From positions 1 to 46,951 of the forward strand of contig CAJOEM010000008.1 in the NCBI GenBank assembly GCA_905233725.1: a stretch of 46,951 bases of DNA, given 5' to 3'. Shown piece after piece: positions 17,548-26,212 of the stretch. Every line of letters begins with the position of its first letter. Position 1 is the stretch's first letter. The stretch comes from an uncultured Synergistales bacterium. GTDB lineage: Bacteria; Synergistota; Synergistia; Synergistales; Aminobacteriaceae. The position numbers and the translations under genes are program-made. Under the pieces are notes generated by a model. The model had not been told where the DNA came from and ran no database searches. It saw nothing but the letters and a program-made list of their open reading frames with translations.

Positions 17548-18075
17548 TCAACTCACCGGGCCGATTATCGCCGAAATCGTGAACAATCTCTGATTACCCG
17601 ACGGCAACGCGCGCAATTCCGCCGACAAAAATCTAACGCCTCGAGACGCAAGCAATACTTCAAGTTCCGTCAATTCCTCAGCATACAATCTATTTATCTC
17701 GACCGATTGATTCCTGCCATCAGGTGCGATTCGATTTACACGGCTGCCAAGCTGCATTTGCTCCGAAATTTGCGCAAAAATCGCGGGTACGTCAACATTC
17801 CCGGAACTCGACACGCTCACGTCCTTCACATCAAGCGATCTATACTCATCAGCAAGAATTAGCAACGTTCGCCAACGTCCCTGATTCGACAAAAGATTCG
17901 TATTACTCTGAGCATTCCAGCCCGACACGATAAAAACTCCCGTCCAAATCGTCAACGCAGCCAGTGTCGCAACGAGAAATTTCACTGAGCCAGAGACTTC
18001 ACCTTGGAAAACGCTTCTGGCATTATTCACGAAATTATTCACGAGAGTTTCAAGATTAAACGAATTTATAGCCAT
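17548..18075 (-). CDS. gspM: Type II secretion protein GspM-like
   Basis: This is a bitopic inner-membrane protein of 175 residues with a membrane helix at about 30-52, a short coiled region and a ferredoxin-like periplasmic domain that would pair with GspL. Sequence similarity within this family is low, so the call rests on topology and the gspL-gspM-gspN order. It has a clear AAGGGGAA ribosome-binding site before its ATG. Confidence 0.7.
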   Translation of the reverse strand: MAINSFNLETLVNNFVNNARSVFQGEVSGSVKFLVATLAALTIWTGVFIVSGWNAQSNTNLLSNQGRWRTLLILADEYRSLDVKDVSVSSSGNVDVPAIFAQISEQMQLGSRVNRIAPDGRNQSVEINRLYAEELTELEVLLASRGVRFLSAELRALPSGNQRLFTISAIIGPVS

Positions 18076-18103
18076 ATATTTTCCCCTTTAACATTTACCA
18101 GTT

Positions 18104-19450
18104 TTACCATCTGACGCGCAAATCAAATCTATATCCGATTCCTGAGACACTCTGCGTATTATCGAGCTGCACATGGGCCGCGATATTTTCCCACGCCTTC
18201 CTGAAATTCAAAATCGTCGTCATATCCGGTGCTGAACCAGTGCAATCAAGTCCCTCGGAATTATACCTGATTATGTCAATCGTAATATTTCGCAAACTTT
18301 CATCGTCCGTGAAAATCGAGCCCAAATTCTCAAGAACTTCATCGAGTCCGTGGCCAGTACTGCCAGTTCCTGTGACCGACGCGATTCTATCACGCGCAAG
18401 TGCAACAGGATTCGCGATTCTGCCCTTGTGTTCTTTATCAAAAACTTCGCGATACAAATTCTCCGAGCGAGTCCGAACTTTCGAAATCTCGTCGCCAAGA
18501 TGCAAATAATTCAGCAGACTTCCACCGAGCGATATAACTCCTGCTATAGCCAGTATTATCGCAACACGCGTCAAGAATTTCACCGTACGTTCCAAATCAC
18601 GCGCACCTTCGAGAGCCAGTCGCGACAAATTCATGTTAGAAATCCACGGGCAAATGTCAAAACTTTCCGTGACGATTCTCAAAAACTCGTAATTATTCTC
18701 ACGTTCTTCCTCAGGATTGCTGGAAATATCATCTTCATTGCTCGAAGCATTAACTATAAAATTTCCGCCGCGATCGAAACCTTTCTGTTCACAATACGCG
18801 TCATACCAGGCGAGTTCATTATCGACGATCTTGTCAGAATTTCGCTCACGATTCTGCTTCCAACGCGACAAGACCGGTCTGTTATTCTGCCACAGAAGCG
18901 ACGAGATATTCTTCTCATCGATCCACATAGTCACGCCCGAGCCATTATAAATCTTCAGCTGCGAGACAAACGGCAACGGTGCCGGCAAAACTTTCCCGAC
19001 ATTAAGACCGTTTGGGAACGCTAATTCTTCCGGGTAAACATACCAGACAACTCCGTCAGATTCTTTGCCCTTCTTTGACATCACAACAGGAAATAACTCG
19101 ACATTTCCAGCAGACGCATATGGCATGACTTGCAGCTTCAACGCATCACGAATCTTAATCAAGCTCGAGAACGGGAATTTAAAATCCTCAAGTGAAAGCG
19201 TCTTCATCGGAACAAGCGTCACAACTCCGCGCCCCTTACCCGACGCCGGAAGCAATATCTTCAACCTTTTCTCGCGAACTTCCTCACCGTCTACTTCCGT
19301 CCAAATCTCAACTGAACGCTTGAACTCTGTGTTCGTGAAATCATTCAGCGCATTCCCCGAACGTTTACCGGTAAGAGCCGCTATTATTGACTTGATTATA
19401 TTTATTCTAACTTTCCTCCCATCTGAGAATTTTTCTGGAATTTCTGTCAA
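18104..19450 (-). CDS. gspL: Type II secretion protein GspL-like
   Basis: GspL anchors the GspE ATPase to the inner membrane. The 448-residue frame has a large cytoplasmic part (about 1-290, actin-like in the family), one membrane helix near 295-315 (VAIILAIAGVISLGGSLLNYL) and a periplasmic ferredoxin-like domain. The start is uncertain. TTG at 19450 overlaps gspK by 44 nt and has no ribosome-binding site. A strong GGGAGG at 19420-19415 instead points to an ATA at 19405 just after the gspK stop. No ATG or GTG lies near. The gspK-gspL-gspM order supports the identity. Confidence 0.75.
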   Translation of the reverse strand: MTEIPEKFSDGRKVRINIIKSIIAALTGKRSGNALNDFTNTEFKRSVEIWTEVDGEEVREKRLKILLPASGKGRGVVTLVPMKTLSLEDFKFPFSSLIKIRDALKLQVMPYASAGNVELFPVVMSKKGKESDGVVWYVYPEELAFPNGLNVGKVLPAPLPFVSQLKIYNGSGVTMWIDEKNISSLLWQNNRPVLSRWKQNRERNSDKIVDNELAWYDAYCEQKGFDRGGNFIVNASSNEDDISSNPEEERENNYEFLRIVTESFDICPWISNMNLSRLALEGARDLERTVKFLTRVAIILAIAGVISLGGSLLNYLHLGDEISKVRTRSENLYREVFDKEHKGRIANPVALARDRIASVTGTGSTGHGLDEVLENLGSIFTDDESLRNITIDIIRYNSEGLDCTGSAPDMTTILNFRKAWENIAAHVQLDNTQSVSGIGYRFDLRVRW

Positions 19451-20342
19451 ATATTATATTAAACGCAGCACCGCCGGGCATATCCCCGGTCTGCAAACTC
19501 TCGATGCGTAATTCAAAATATCTGCTCTTGAACGTCACAAGATTCGTTAACTGAATCGCAGTCCTCGGTGAAGCTCCGGGCAAAGTCTGAACGTCCGCTA
19601 AACTTTCGAGTGGCTTATCCTTGCGATCGCTGACAATTCGTGCAGCAAGTCCGCTGTCGAGTCCGGGCAACAATTCCAGAACTTCAACCGGTGCGTAATT
19701 CAAGTTAATTCTGCCGTCACTAAAAACCGTACAATAATCCACCAGACCTTTGCGCCCACCACCTCCGTATAGAATTTCGGGGGTAATATCCTCGCTCATG
19801 ATTAGCATTTCCGAAATATCCAGCGGCGGACGGTTAATATAACTCTCGCGTTCAACTCCGCCGACTCTGGGTCTCTCATTCTTATCAAGAAAATCCAACA
19901 CAGGCATTGCTAATTCCCTGTGACCGAGTTTGTCCCACATTTCCTCCCACGGTTTCGAAAATTCGCGCCTCAGCGTATTCTTGTCCGGCAAAAAAAGATT
20001 CCCAATCGGAAATTTATCATCAAGCGGTCTGACCTGAACAACCCAAATTCCCAAATCATTCATGTTAATCACGAACGGCTGAAACCATCGCTGCGTCGGG
20101 TTATCGGACTTGAACTGATTCGACATCTCTCCCAAAAGATTTATCACGTTATTCGCGAATAATTGCGCCATAGTTCTTGCTTCGAGATTTGCGCGTTGAC
20201 GACCCAGGCTGCGAACCTGAATCCTCACAAACCATGTAAAAGCCGTCGCACAAGAAATCAAAACAGTCCCCAAAATCAGCACGCTCAACAAGACAAATCC
20301 CTTGCGATTTTTACGGCAACACGATAAATTCTTCGATCTCAT
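19407..20342 (-). CDS. gspK: Type II secretion minor pseudopilin GspK
   Basis: GspK caps the pseudopilus tip with GspI and GspJ. The protein of about 311 residues has leader RKNRKG/FVLLSVLILG without the usual Glu at +5, as is normal for GspK, and a large globular domain. A helix-hairpin-helix-like segment (INLNYAPVEVLELLPGLDSG) is typical of GspK. ATG at 20342 has GAGGAAG 6 nt upstream and is preferred over an ATG eight codons earlier. It overlaps the end of gspJ by 32 nt. Confidence 0.92.
   Translation of the reverse strand: MRSKNLSCCRKNRKGFVLLSVLILGTVLISCATAFTWFVRIQVRSLGRQRANLEARTMAQLFANNVINLLGEMSNQFKSDNPTQRWFQPFVINMNDLGIWVVQVRPLDDKFPIGNLFLPDKNTLRREFSKPWEEMWDKLGHRELAMPVLDFLDKNERPRVGGVERESYINRPPLDISEMLIMSEDITPEILYGGGGRKGLVDYCTVFSDGRINLNYAPVEVLELLPGLDSGLAARIVSDRKDKPLESLADVQTLPGASPRTAIQLTNLVTFKSRYFELRIESLQTGDMPGGAAFNIIFDRNSRKILRWEES
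19415..19420 (-). promoter_or_regulatory. Strong ribosome-binding site at the gspK/gspL junction
   Basis: GGGAGG lies 9 nt before an in-frame ATA codon of gspL (19405) and overlaps the last codons of gspK. No ATG, GTG or TTG follows at usable distance in the gspL frame, which makes the true start unusual. Confidence 0.55.
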
Positions 20343-20949
20343 CTTGTACTTCCTCACCAGTTCCATAATTCACGCTCAAACTATTCTTGTCCGTTCTGGA
20401 AATCTTCATATAAATTCCACTCGGCAAAGCTCCCCTGTATTCTTTGCGCCTGTCCTGTTTCAACGAGCCTCCGACAACTTCGACGCAGAAATTCTTCACA
20501 CCCGGCAGAACTAACTGCGCGTCCTCGACATTAAGCGTCTCAAGATCTAGCTCCTCTGGCAATTTCCCAGGGAAAATCCATCTGTACAAACCCGGGATTA
20601 TATCATGCCTGTCATCTTCAATCTTGTAAACTATGCTCCCAGCCGGCAAATTCTGCGCAACCGGTGCTGTCGTCAAAATCACGAGTATATCATCATCGTT
20701 TCCACCGAGCGATTCGTGTTCCCTGATCAAGATCACATTAGCAGCCATTCGCATCGCACTTGAAATATCGCGTTTGATAAAACTCACAGTTCGTGACAGT
20801 GCCGAAATATCCGTGTACTGGCTCTGAACGTCAACAACGCGCCTCACCGTGAACATGACCGGAGCAAGAGCCAGCGTCGTAATCAAACCGGTCAACATTA
20901 CGGCGATCAATATTTCGATTAGCGTGAAAGCGGATCTTTTGCGAGACAT
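20311..20949 (-). CDS. gspJ: Type II secretion minor pseudopilin GspJ-like
   Basis: This is a 212-residue pseudopilin of the tip complex. The leader is MSRKRSA/FTLIEILIAV, with Ala instead of Gly at -1, which prepilin peptidases tolerate less well. After the helix comes a domain with an arginine-rich segment (RTVSFIKRDISSAMR) and a Gly-rich turn before YMKISRTD, consistent with GspJ. It is the first Gsp gene of the cluster in transcription order and follows the O-antigen-ligase-like gene by 18 nt. Confidence 0.82.
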   Translation of the reverse strand: MSRKRSAFTLIEILIAVMLTGLITTLALAPVMFTVRRVVDVQSQYTDISALSRTVSFIKRDISSAMRMAANVILIREHESLGGNDDDILVILTTAPVAQNLPAGSIVYKIEDDRHDIIPGLYRWIFPGKLPEELDLETLNVEDAQLVLPGVKNFCVEVVGGSLKQDRRKEYRGALPSGIYMKISRTDKNSLSVNYGTGEEVQDEIEEFIVLP

Positions 20950-20967
20950 TATTTTAATTACTCAGTG

Positions 20968-23112
20968 TCAGTTCTGAGTTTTAGTTCCCTGATCTCCGGC
21001 GACTTCCTGAGCTTCGGGTTTGGGTGCGTTTATCAGGACCAGCGCATTATAAATCTGCCCGTCAGAAGCGCGAACAGGACGACGAACTAACTCATACATT
21101 CCAGGCTTGAACAAACTTGCAACTTCCGTCAAAATTTCCTCATCCTGGAATCTCTGCGAAAGCGTCAATAACCTGCTAATATCTTCACTATGCGGCTCTC
21201 GTTGGAAATGCGCCCACAGAAGCCCAAGACCTTTCCTGATCATCTCGTTATCTTCAGTCTGTTCACCAAGCTGGATATAATGCAAAGCCAAATTTCTCTG
21301 AGCTTCTTCGTGCGTAATCGGGAAAGAGTCCGCCTGATTCAAATAATACAGCTGCAAATCCGGACGCTGAGTCGATAGAGCTTGTCTGAGAATATAATTG
21401 CCCCTGATGCCGTCCGAGATATACACAACTCCCGCTACTGATGCAGCAATGCACGCAACACCCAGAAATTTCTCGAACATATCCGACTTGATTATATTAA
21501 AGCGCAATTTTCCCGTCAAAAACTCACGGTTCGACATCGCAAACGCCAACGCAATCCAGACCATATTTTCGATTCTGTGAAACGGTCTTGTGAATAACGC
21601 CGCGAACGAGATCACCGAAACAATCGCAAATCCCCACACAGCGTAAATACTAAGCTTGTCGCGTTCAGTCCTGAATATGCCAATCAACGCCGGAACAAAC
21701 CAAGCCAAATACATAATAATCAGCATTATTCCGCCAATCCAGCCGCCCTCACAGAACCATTGCAAAAATTCGTTATGAGCCCAGTGAGTATATTGCCAGA
21801 TGTACCAGTCACGATTCACGAAATCAGTCTTGAATCCCTCACGCTGAGCTTCAAGATAATGCCACTTGAACTGTCCTGTGCCAACTCCCATCGGATGCTC
21901 TTTGAACATTGAGTACGAAGTCGTCCATATGCCGATTCTGCCTGCAACCGTTGACGTATTCTCGACAAGATCCTGCGCTCTCTCGACAAATCCATCGGCA
22001 CGCTGCGAATAAGTCGAACCCCAGCCAAGCACGCACATTATCATGATTAACGGCACAAATCGCATCACGTTTGACATTCTGAACTTCCAGAGCACAAGTA
22101 TTATCAACAGCGCAAATCCCGTAACGAAACTCAATAAGCCTGATCTGCTCGTTGTCTTGAGCAATCCCCAGAAAATTATCGCAAATAGCAACAATGCAAA
22201 CGCCGTCAGATAATCACGCTTGGAATTTCCCATGCGCCACGCAATCACGGGCAACATCACAAGCAAAATCCCAGCGATCACGTAAAAAACCGAAAATCCC
22301 AAGCCAACCGCAAGAATCAAACTCGCAGCTGTCAACGCAACGCACAACGCCGGCAAAAACACTCGCTTGAACGTAACTCCGGAATCTTTCTCGTGCCAAA
22401 TGTCAAGTATAAGCAAGTAAACCAGATTCACAACATTAACCGAACACCACAAACCCATCATGTTATTCTGAGCTGTGTTTCCGATATAATTATCCGGTGT
22501 CGGCAGAATTATCGAGCTATATTGCTTCAGAAACTCGAACGGCGTTCCCACTAAAAACGCGAGATCATTCGTTCCTGACAACTGCAACTCAGCAAATCCA
22601 ACGTTAATCGCGGCATTCATCGCGGCAAAAAACAGCATCACTCTAAGACCATTCTCCGGGAATGAACCGACGCTCAAAACGTAAAATGCCCAAATCGTGA
22701 AAACGCAAACGAGTTCCAGAACCAACGCTGTCGGCGAAAATACATCCACCCAAAACGGCTGAACCGCAGCGTACGCAATCATCAACGCCCAGATTGCCGA
22801 GAATAAATCAAGCTTGAACGCGATTCGCTCTTTGCCGTACATGCACAATCTTATGCCGGCAACTAACGCAGCAATCGCAACCGGAACGCCAGTTACAGTC
22901 CACTTCAGAATATGCAGCGTGTCAGCAAATCTCACGCCCGAATAAACCAGATTCGGCACCGCAAGCGACACAAACCACAGTGGCAATATCAGCCAAGCCG
23001 GAACCAATGGTACTGGCAAATATTTCTCCGGAATTTTCTTGGAACGCACTTGCTCAGATTTTAGCTCAGATTTATCTTTATCTAATTTTTTACTCGCATT
23101 ATTTCCCTTCAT
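20968..23112 (-). CDS. O-antigen-ligase-like (Wzy_C) polytopic membrane protein with a helical-repeat tail
   Basis: Proteins of this family transfer lipid-linked glycans to lipid A (WaaL) or to pilins and other proteins (PglL/PilO type). The 714-residue protein has an acidic/basic N-terminal tail, about 12 membrane helices, the Wzy_C signature TTSRSGLLSF and a periplasmic loop with RIGIWTTSYSMFKEHPMGVG and THWAHNEFLQ, the His/Arg region used by such ligases. The last 170 residues look like TPR-type repeats (RNLALHYIQLGE). It lies directly upstream of gspJ with an 18-nt gap, which suggests a link to pseudopilin or secreted-protein glycosylation. Substrate is an inference. Confidence 0.82.
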   Translation of the reverse strand: MKGNNASKKLDKDKSELKSEQVRSKKIPEKYLPVPLVPAWLILPLWFVSLAVPNLVYSGVRFADTLHILKWTVTGVPVAIAALVAGIRLCMYGKERIAFKLDLFSAIWALMIAYAAVQPFWVDVFSPTALVLELVCVFTIWAFYVLSVGSFPENGLRVMLFFAAMNAAINVGFAELQLSGTNDLAFLVGTPFEFLKQYSSIILPTPDNYIGNTAQNNMMGLWCSVNVVNLVYLLILDIWHEKDSGVTFKRVFLPALCVALTAASLILAVGLGFSVFYVIAGILLVMLPVIAWRMGNSKRDYLTAFALLLFAIIFWGLLKTTSRSGLLSFVTGFALLIILVLWKFRMSNVMRFVPLIMIMCVLGWGSTYSQRADGFVERAQDLVENTSTVAGRIGIWTTSYSMFKEHPMGVGTGQFKWHYLEAQREGFKTDFVNRDWYIWQYTHWAHNEFLQWFCEGGWIGGIMLIIMYLAWFVPALIGIFRTERDKLSIYAVWGFAIVSVISFAALFTRPFHRIENMVWIALAFAMSNREFLTGKLRFNIIKSDMFEKFLGVACIAASVAGVVYISDGIRGNYILRQALSTQRPDLQLYYLNQADSFPITHEEAQRNLALHYIQLGEQTEDNEMIRKGLGLLWAHFQREPHSEDISRLLTLSQRFQDEEILTEVASLFKPGMYELVRRPVRASDGQIYNALVLINAPKPEAQEVAGDQGTKTQN

Positions 23113-23139
23113 GACACTTCTCCCTAAGTTTATTTATTA

Positions 23140-24690
23140 TCACTGCATCAACGCATATTTCTCAACCGGAGCAAACGCATCTGTGAATGCCGGCACATGC
23201 GAATCTGGAACGAACGGCTCAAGCCACTGGTGCGATAACAAGTCCGCAAACTCGCTGTCAGACGTAACCGGTGCGAGATTATTCAACGACGCATCAGCCA
23301 TCGCAACTAGCATTATATTCTGCTGAGAGAACGCGTATCTTGGATCAGGTGCTGTTGCCGGAAAAATCATCATTGTAGGGAACGCCGTCTGGAACGCTTT
23401 GTAAATCCCGTTGAATACCCCAGCTTTTGGCCCACGAACTGACGAAATCGTATTCACAATCAGAACTCCGCCGGGTTTCAGCAATTCTTTCAAGTGCATC
23501 GCAGTCTCAACCGTCGTCATGTGAAACGGGATCACAATCCATGAGCCAAACGTGTCCATGAAAATCGCGTCGTATTGCCCAGGATTATATTTCCCCTCAC
23601 GATTCAAAAAAGTTCTGGCATCTTCGTGAAAAATTCGCAGGTTGTCGCTGTCTTTCAAGTAAAAATATTCGCGCGCAACTTCGGTAACTCCGGGGTCGAG
23701 TTCGACAACATCAATCGAAACGTCCGGCCTCGTGTGCAAAATATGCCTTGGAACGCAATAGCCTCCGCCGCCGAGCATCAAAACTTTCTTCGTGTCAGGC
23801 TTATAATGAAACGCCAGATCATAAAACTTCGTGTAGTCGCTCACAAGTTCGTCATGAGCGTCCGTGTACATCAACGATTGCAAACAATCCGGATTCGTTA
23901 TTAACACACGAACTCTACGATTATTTCTCCGGTCAATGCTCTCTGCAACCGACAAATGATTATATTGCGTGTCAATTTGCTCACCGATTGGCGTGAATGG
24001 CAAGCCGAATTTCTCCGCGAAAAAAGTCCCCGTTCCCAAAATCGCCAGAACTATAACCGAGATTATACGCAGCCAATAACCCGTGTAAATCAAGACCGAT
24101 AACAACGCCAGTCCACATGCCAGCAACATCAAAATTATTCCGGACGGAAAGAGCGATATTAGCACGAAGCCTCCCAAGAACGTTCCCAAAATACTGCCCG
24201 CAGAATTTAACGCCGAAAGTTTCCCGACAATTCCTCCCGAAGATTTCACGTCCAACATTGCAAGACGCGCTATAAACGGTGAAGTCATTCCCAACAGGAC
24301 ACTCGATGGCGTAAAAATTATCAACGCACTCATAACCGATGAAACGTACAAATTCATCTGAACTTCCGAAAGCTGCGTCAAAATCAAATTGCTAAAGAAC
24401 GCCGTCAAAGCAATTATTATCGCAGAAATCAGCAAAATTCGCCCCAATAATCTGCCCTCGGGTCTCTTATCCGCAACTTGACCGCCCAACCAGTTGCCGA
24501 TCGCAAGGCTCGTCATGATAACCCCAATCAATGCTGTCCAAACTATCAGCGATGTCCCGAAAAATGGCGCGACTATTCTTGAACCGGCTAACTCAAGAAT
24601 CATAACCGCTGCACCACAGAAAAACGACGTGATTTGCAGTCTCGGCGGTATCTTTATTATGTGTTTCTGTTTCGAATAATCAAATTCCAA
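23140..24690 (-). CDS. Membrane-fused spermidine-synthase-like protein
   Basis: The 516-residue protein joins an N-terminal set of about seven or eight membrane helices (residues 20-215) to a C-terminal Rossmann domain related to spermidine synthase. The nucleotide-binding loop reads GGGGY instead of GGGDG, and VELDP is present. The catalytic stretch after strand 4 is MDTFGSW rather than the Asp-rich DSSDP, so true aminopropyl transfer is doubtful; methyltransferase-like use of the fold is possible. The start is TTG at 24690 behind AAGGAG. It is the first gene after an extended -10 promoter and is followed by the ligase-like gene after 27 nt. Function unknown. Confidence 0.8.
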   Translation of the reverse strand: MEFDYSKQKHIIKIPPRLQITSFFCGAAVMILELAGSRIVAPFFGTSLIVWTALIGVIMTSLAIGNWLGGQVADKRPEGRLLGRILLISAIIIALTAFFSNLILTQLSEVQMNLYVSSVMSALIIFTPSSVLLGMTSPFIARLAMLDVKSSGGIVGKLSALNSAGSILGTFLGGFVLISLFPSGIILMLLACGLALLSVLIYTGYWLRIISVIVLAILGTGTFFAEKFGLPFTPIGEQIDTQYNHLSVAESIDRRNNRRVRVLITNPDCLQSLMYTDAHDELVSDYTKFYDLAFHYKPDTKKVLMLGGGGYCVPRHILHTRPDVSIDVVELDPGVTEVAREYFYLKDSDNLRIFHEDARTFLNREGKYNPGQYDAIFMDTFGSWIVIPFHMTTVETAMHLKELLKPGGVLIVNTISSVRGPKAGVFNGIYKAFQTAFPTMMIFPATAPDPRYAFSQQNIMLVAMADASLNNLAPVTSDSEFADLLSHQWLEPFVPDSHVPAFTDAFAPVEKYALMQ

Positions 24691-24737
24691 ACTAAATCAA
24701 CTCCTTATAAATTGCATTTTCCAAAATATTTTCCTAA

Positions 24738-24746
24738 ATTATAGCA
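24738..24746 (-). promoter_or_regulatory. Extended -10 promoter ahead of the spermidine-synthase-like gene and the T2SS genes
   Basis: The minus strand reads TGCTATAAT about 48 nt upstream of the TTG start at 24690. The extended TGn and perfect TATAAT compensate for a weak -35 region inside the end of trkH. It may drive the whole run from 24690 down to 8888, since the gaps between those genes are small. Confidence 0.55.
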
Positions 24747-24754
24747 AGTTCACA

Positions 24755-26212
24755 TTACTTTCTGTACGTTCCGGGCAAGAATAATAATATTACGGCGAAA
24801 AGTTCGAGGCGACCGGCTAACATGCAAAACGAGAAAACCCATTTCACACTATTCGGCAGCCAGGAAAAATTCTCAACTGGTCCCAACCTGTTCAAACCTG
24901 GTCCAACGTTGCTCAAACACGTCACAACTCCCGTGAATGCCGTCAACAAGTCTATATTAAACGCCGTAGTGAACAAAGTCGCTCCAACCAGCAGCAACAT
25001 GTACAGCACGAAAAACGCTCCCGCAGAATTTGTCGTACTCGCTGAGATTGGCTTCGAGTTTAATCGCGCAGTTATTACGGCTCTAGGATGCAGCAATTTC
25101 TTGCACTCAGTCGATAACAACCTGCCCAGTAACAAGAATCTCGAAACTTTGCAGCCACCGCCAGTCGAACCGCCGCACGCTCCGATGAACATCAGCAGCA
25201 CAAAAAGAAATTTCGTGAACTCGTGCCAGAGATTATAATCTTCAGTTATGAAGCCCGTCGTCGTAATTACGCTCACAACATGAAACGTCGTCTTTCGAAT
25301 CGTGCTCTCAAGTCCCGTGAAATTTCCTGAGAAATAAAGCGCAACACTCATTGACACAATCGCGAACATTACAATCTCGACATACGCGCGCAATTCCTGA
25401 TCTTCGAAAAATTCCCGGAACTTCTTAGACCAAACCAGAAAATACAACGAGAAATTTATTCCAGACATGAACATGAATAATATTATTATCCATTGAGTAA
25501 ACGGGCTTGAATAATACGCAATCGAGTTATTCTTCGTCGAGAAACCTCCTGTTGCAATCGTCGAGCAGGAATGGCAGAACGCGTCGAAAACACTCATTCC
25601 AGAAATTTTCAGCAAAATCGTTTCCGCAAGCGTGAACGCAACGTACAAGATCCATAATCTCGAAGCTGTTTGATGCAATCTCGGAGTGATCTTCTCAGCG
25701 TTAACTCCCGGGACTTCTGCTTTGTAAAGCTCCATGCCCCTGACTCCCAGGAACGGCAAAACTGCAAGGCTCAAAACTATAATTCCCATTCCGCCTATCC
25801 AATGCGTAAGTGAGCGCCACAGTAATATTGCTCTGGGTAAGGCTTCAATCTCAGAAAATATCGTCGCACCAGTCGTCGTGAAGCCTGACATCGTTTCGAA
25901 AAACGCGTCTGAATATCCAACGTCAGTACCAAAGTAAAACGGCATCGCACCAATTCCGGACGCAACAATCCACGCAAAGCCTACAATTCCGACACCTTCA
26001 CGAATGCCAATCTTCTGGTTGAATTTCTCTTTCGTTGACAAAACCGGCAATGACAGGAACACCGCCAGACTTATCGCACTCATGAACGAGAACGCAAACG
26101 CTCCGACGACATGTGAGCCATCGTAGAGCGCAATACAAATCGACGGCAACATCGCTGCTGCAACAATCACGCACACAAGCGACAAAACTCCGAATACTAT
26201 CTTAAATTTCAT
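24755..26212 (-). CDS. trkH: Trk potassium uptake channel subunit TrkH
   Basis: TrkH is the membrane channel of a Trk/Ktr-type potassium uptake system. The 485-residue protein has the eight-plus-helix SKT architecture with four pore loops, visible as SGFTTTGATIF, IATGGFST, VITTTGFITED and SNVGPGLNRLGP. The GSTGGGCK loop in the third repeat fits TrkH. Its ATG overlaps the trkA stop by 11 nt, so the regulator and channel are translationally coupled. Confidence 0.95.
   Translation of the reverse strand: MKFKIVFGVLSLVCVIVAAAMLPSICIALYDGSHVVGAFAFSFMSAISLAVFLSLPVLSTKEKFNQKIGIREGVGIVGFAWIVASGIGAMPFYFGTDVGYSDAFFETMSGFTTTGATIFSEIEALPRAILLWRSLTHWIGGMGIIVLSLAVLPFLGVRGMELYKAEVPGVNAEKITPRLHQTASRLWILYVAFTLAETILLKISGMSVFDAFCHSCSTIATGGFSTKNNSIAYYSSPFTQWIIILFMFMSGINFSLYFLVWSKKFREFFEDQELRAYVEIVMFAIVSMSVALYFSGNFTGLESTIRKTTFHVVSVITTTGFITEDYNLWHEFTKFLFVLLMFIGACGGSTGGGCKVSRFLLLGRLLSTECKKLLHPRAVITARLNSKPISASTTNSAGAFFVLYMLLLVGATLFTTAFNIDLLTAFTGVVTCLSNVGPGLNRLGPVENFSWLPNSVKWVFSFCMLAGRLELFAVILLFLPGTYRK

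Noticed and set aside
18350-19024. 224-codon plus-strand frame opposite gspL
   Set aside because: The Arg/Phe/Ile-rich translation has no domain and lies inside a conserved secretion operon on the other strand.
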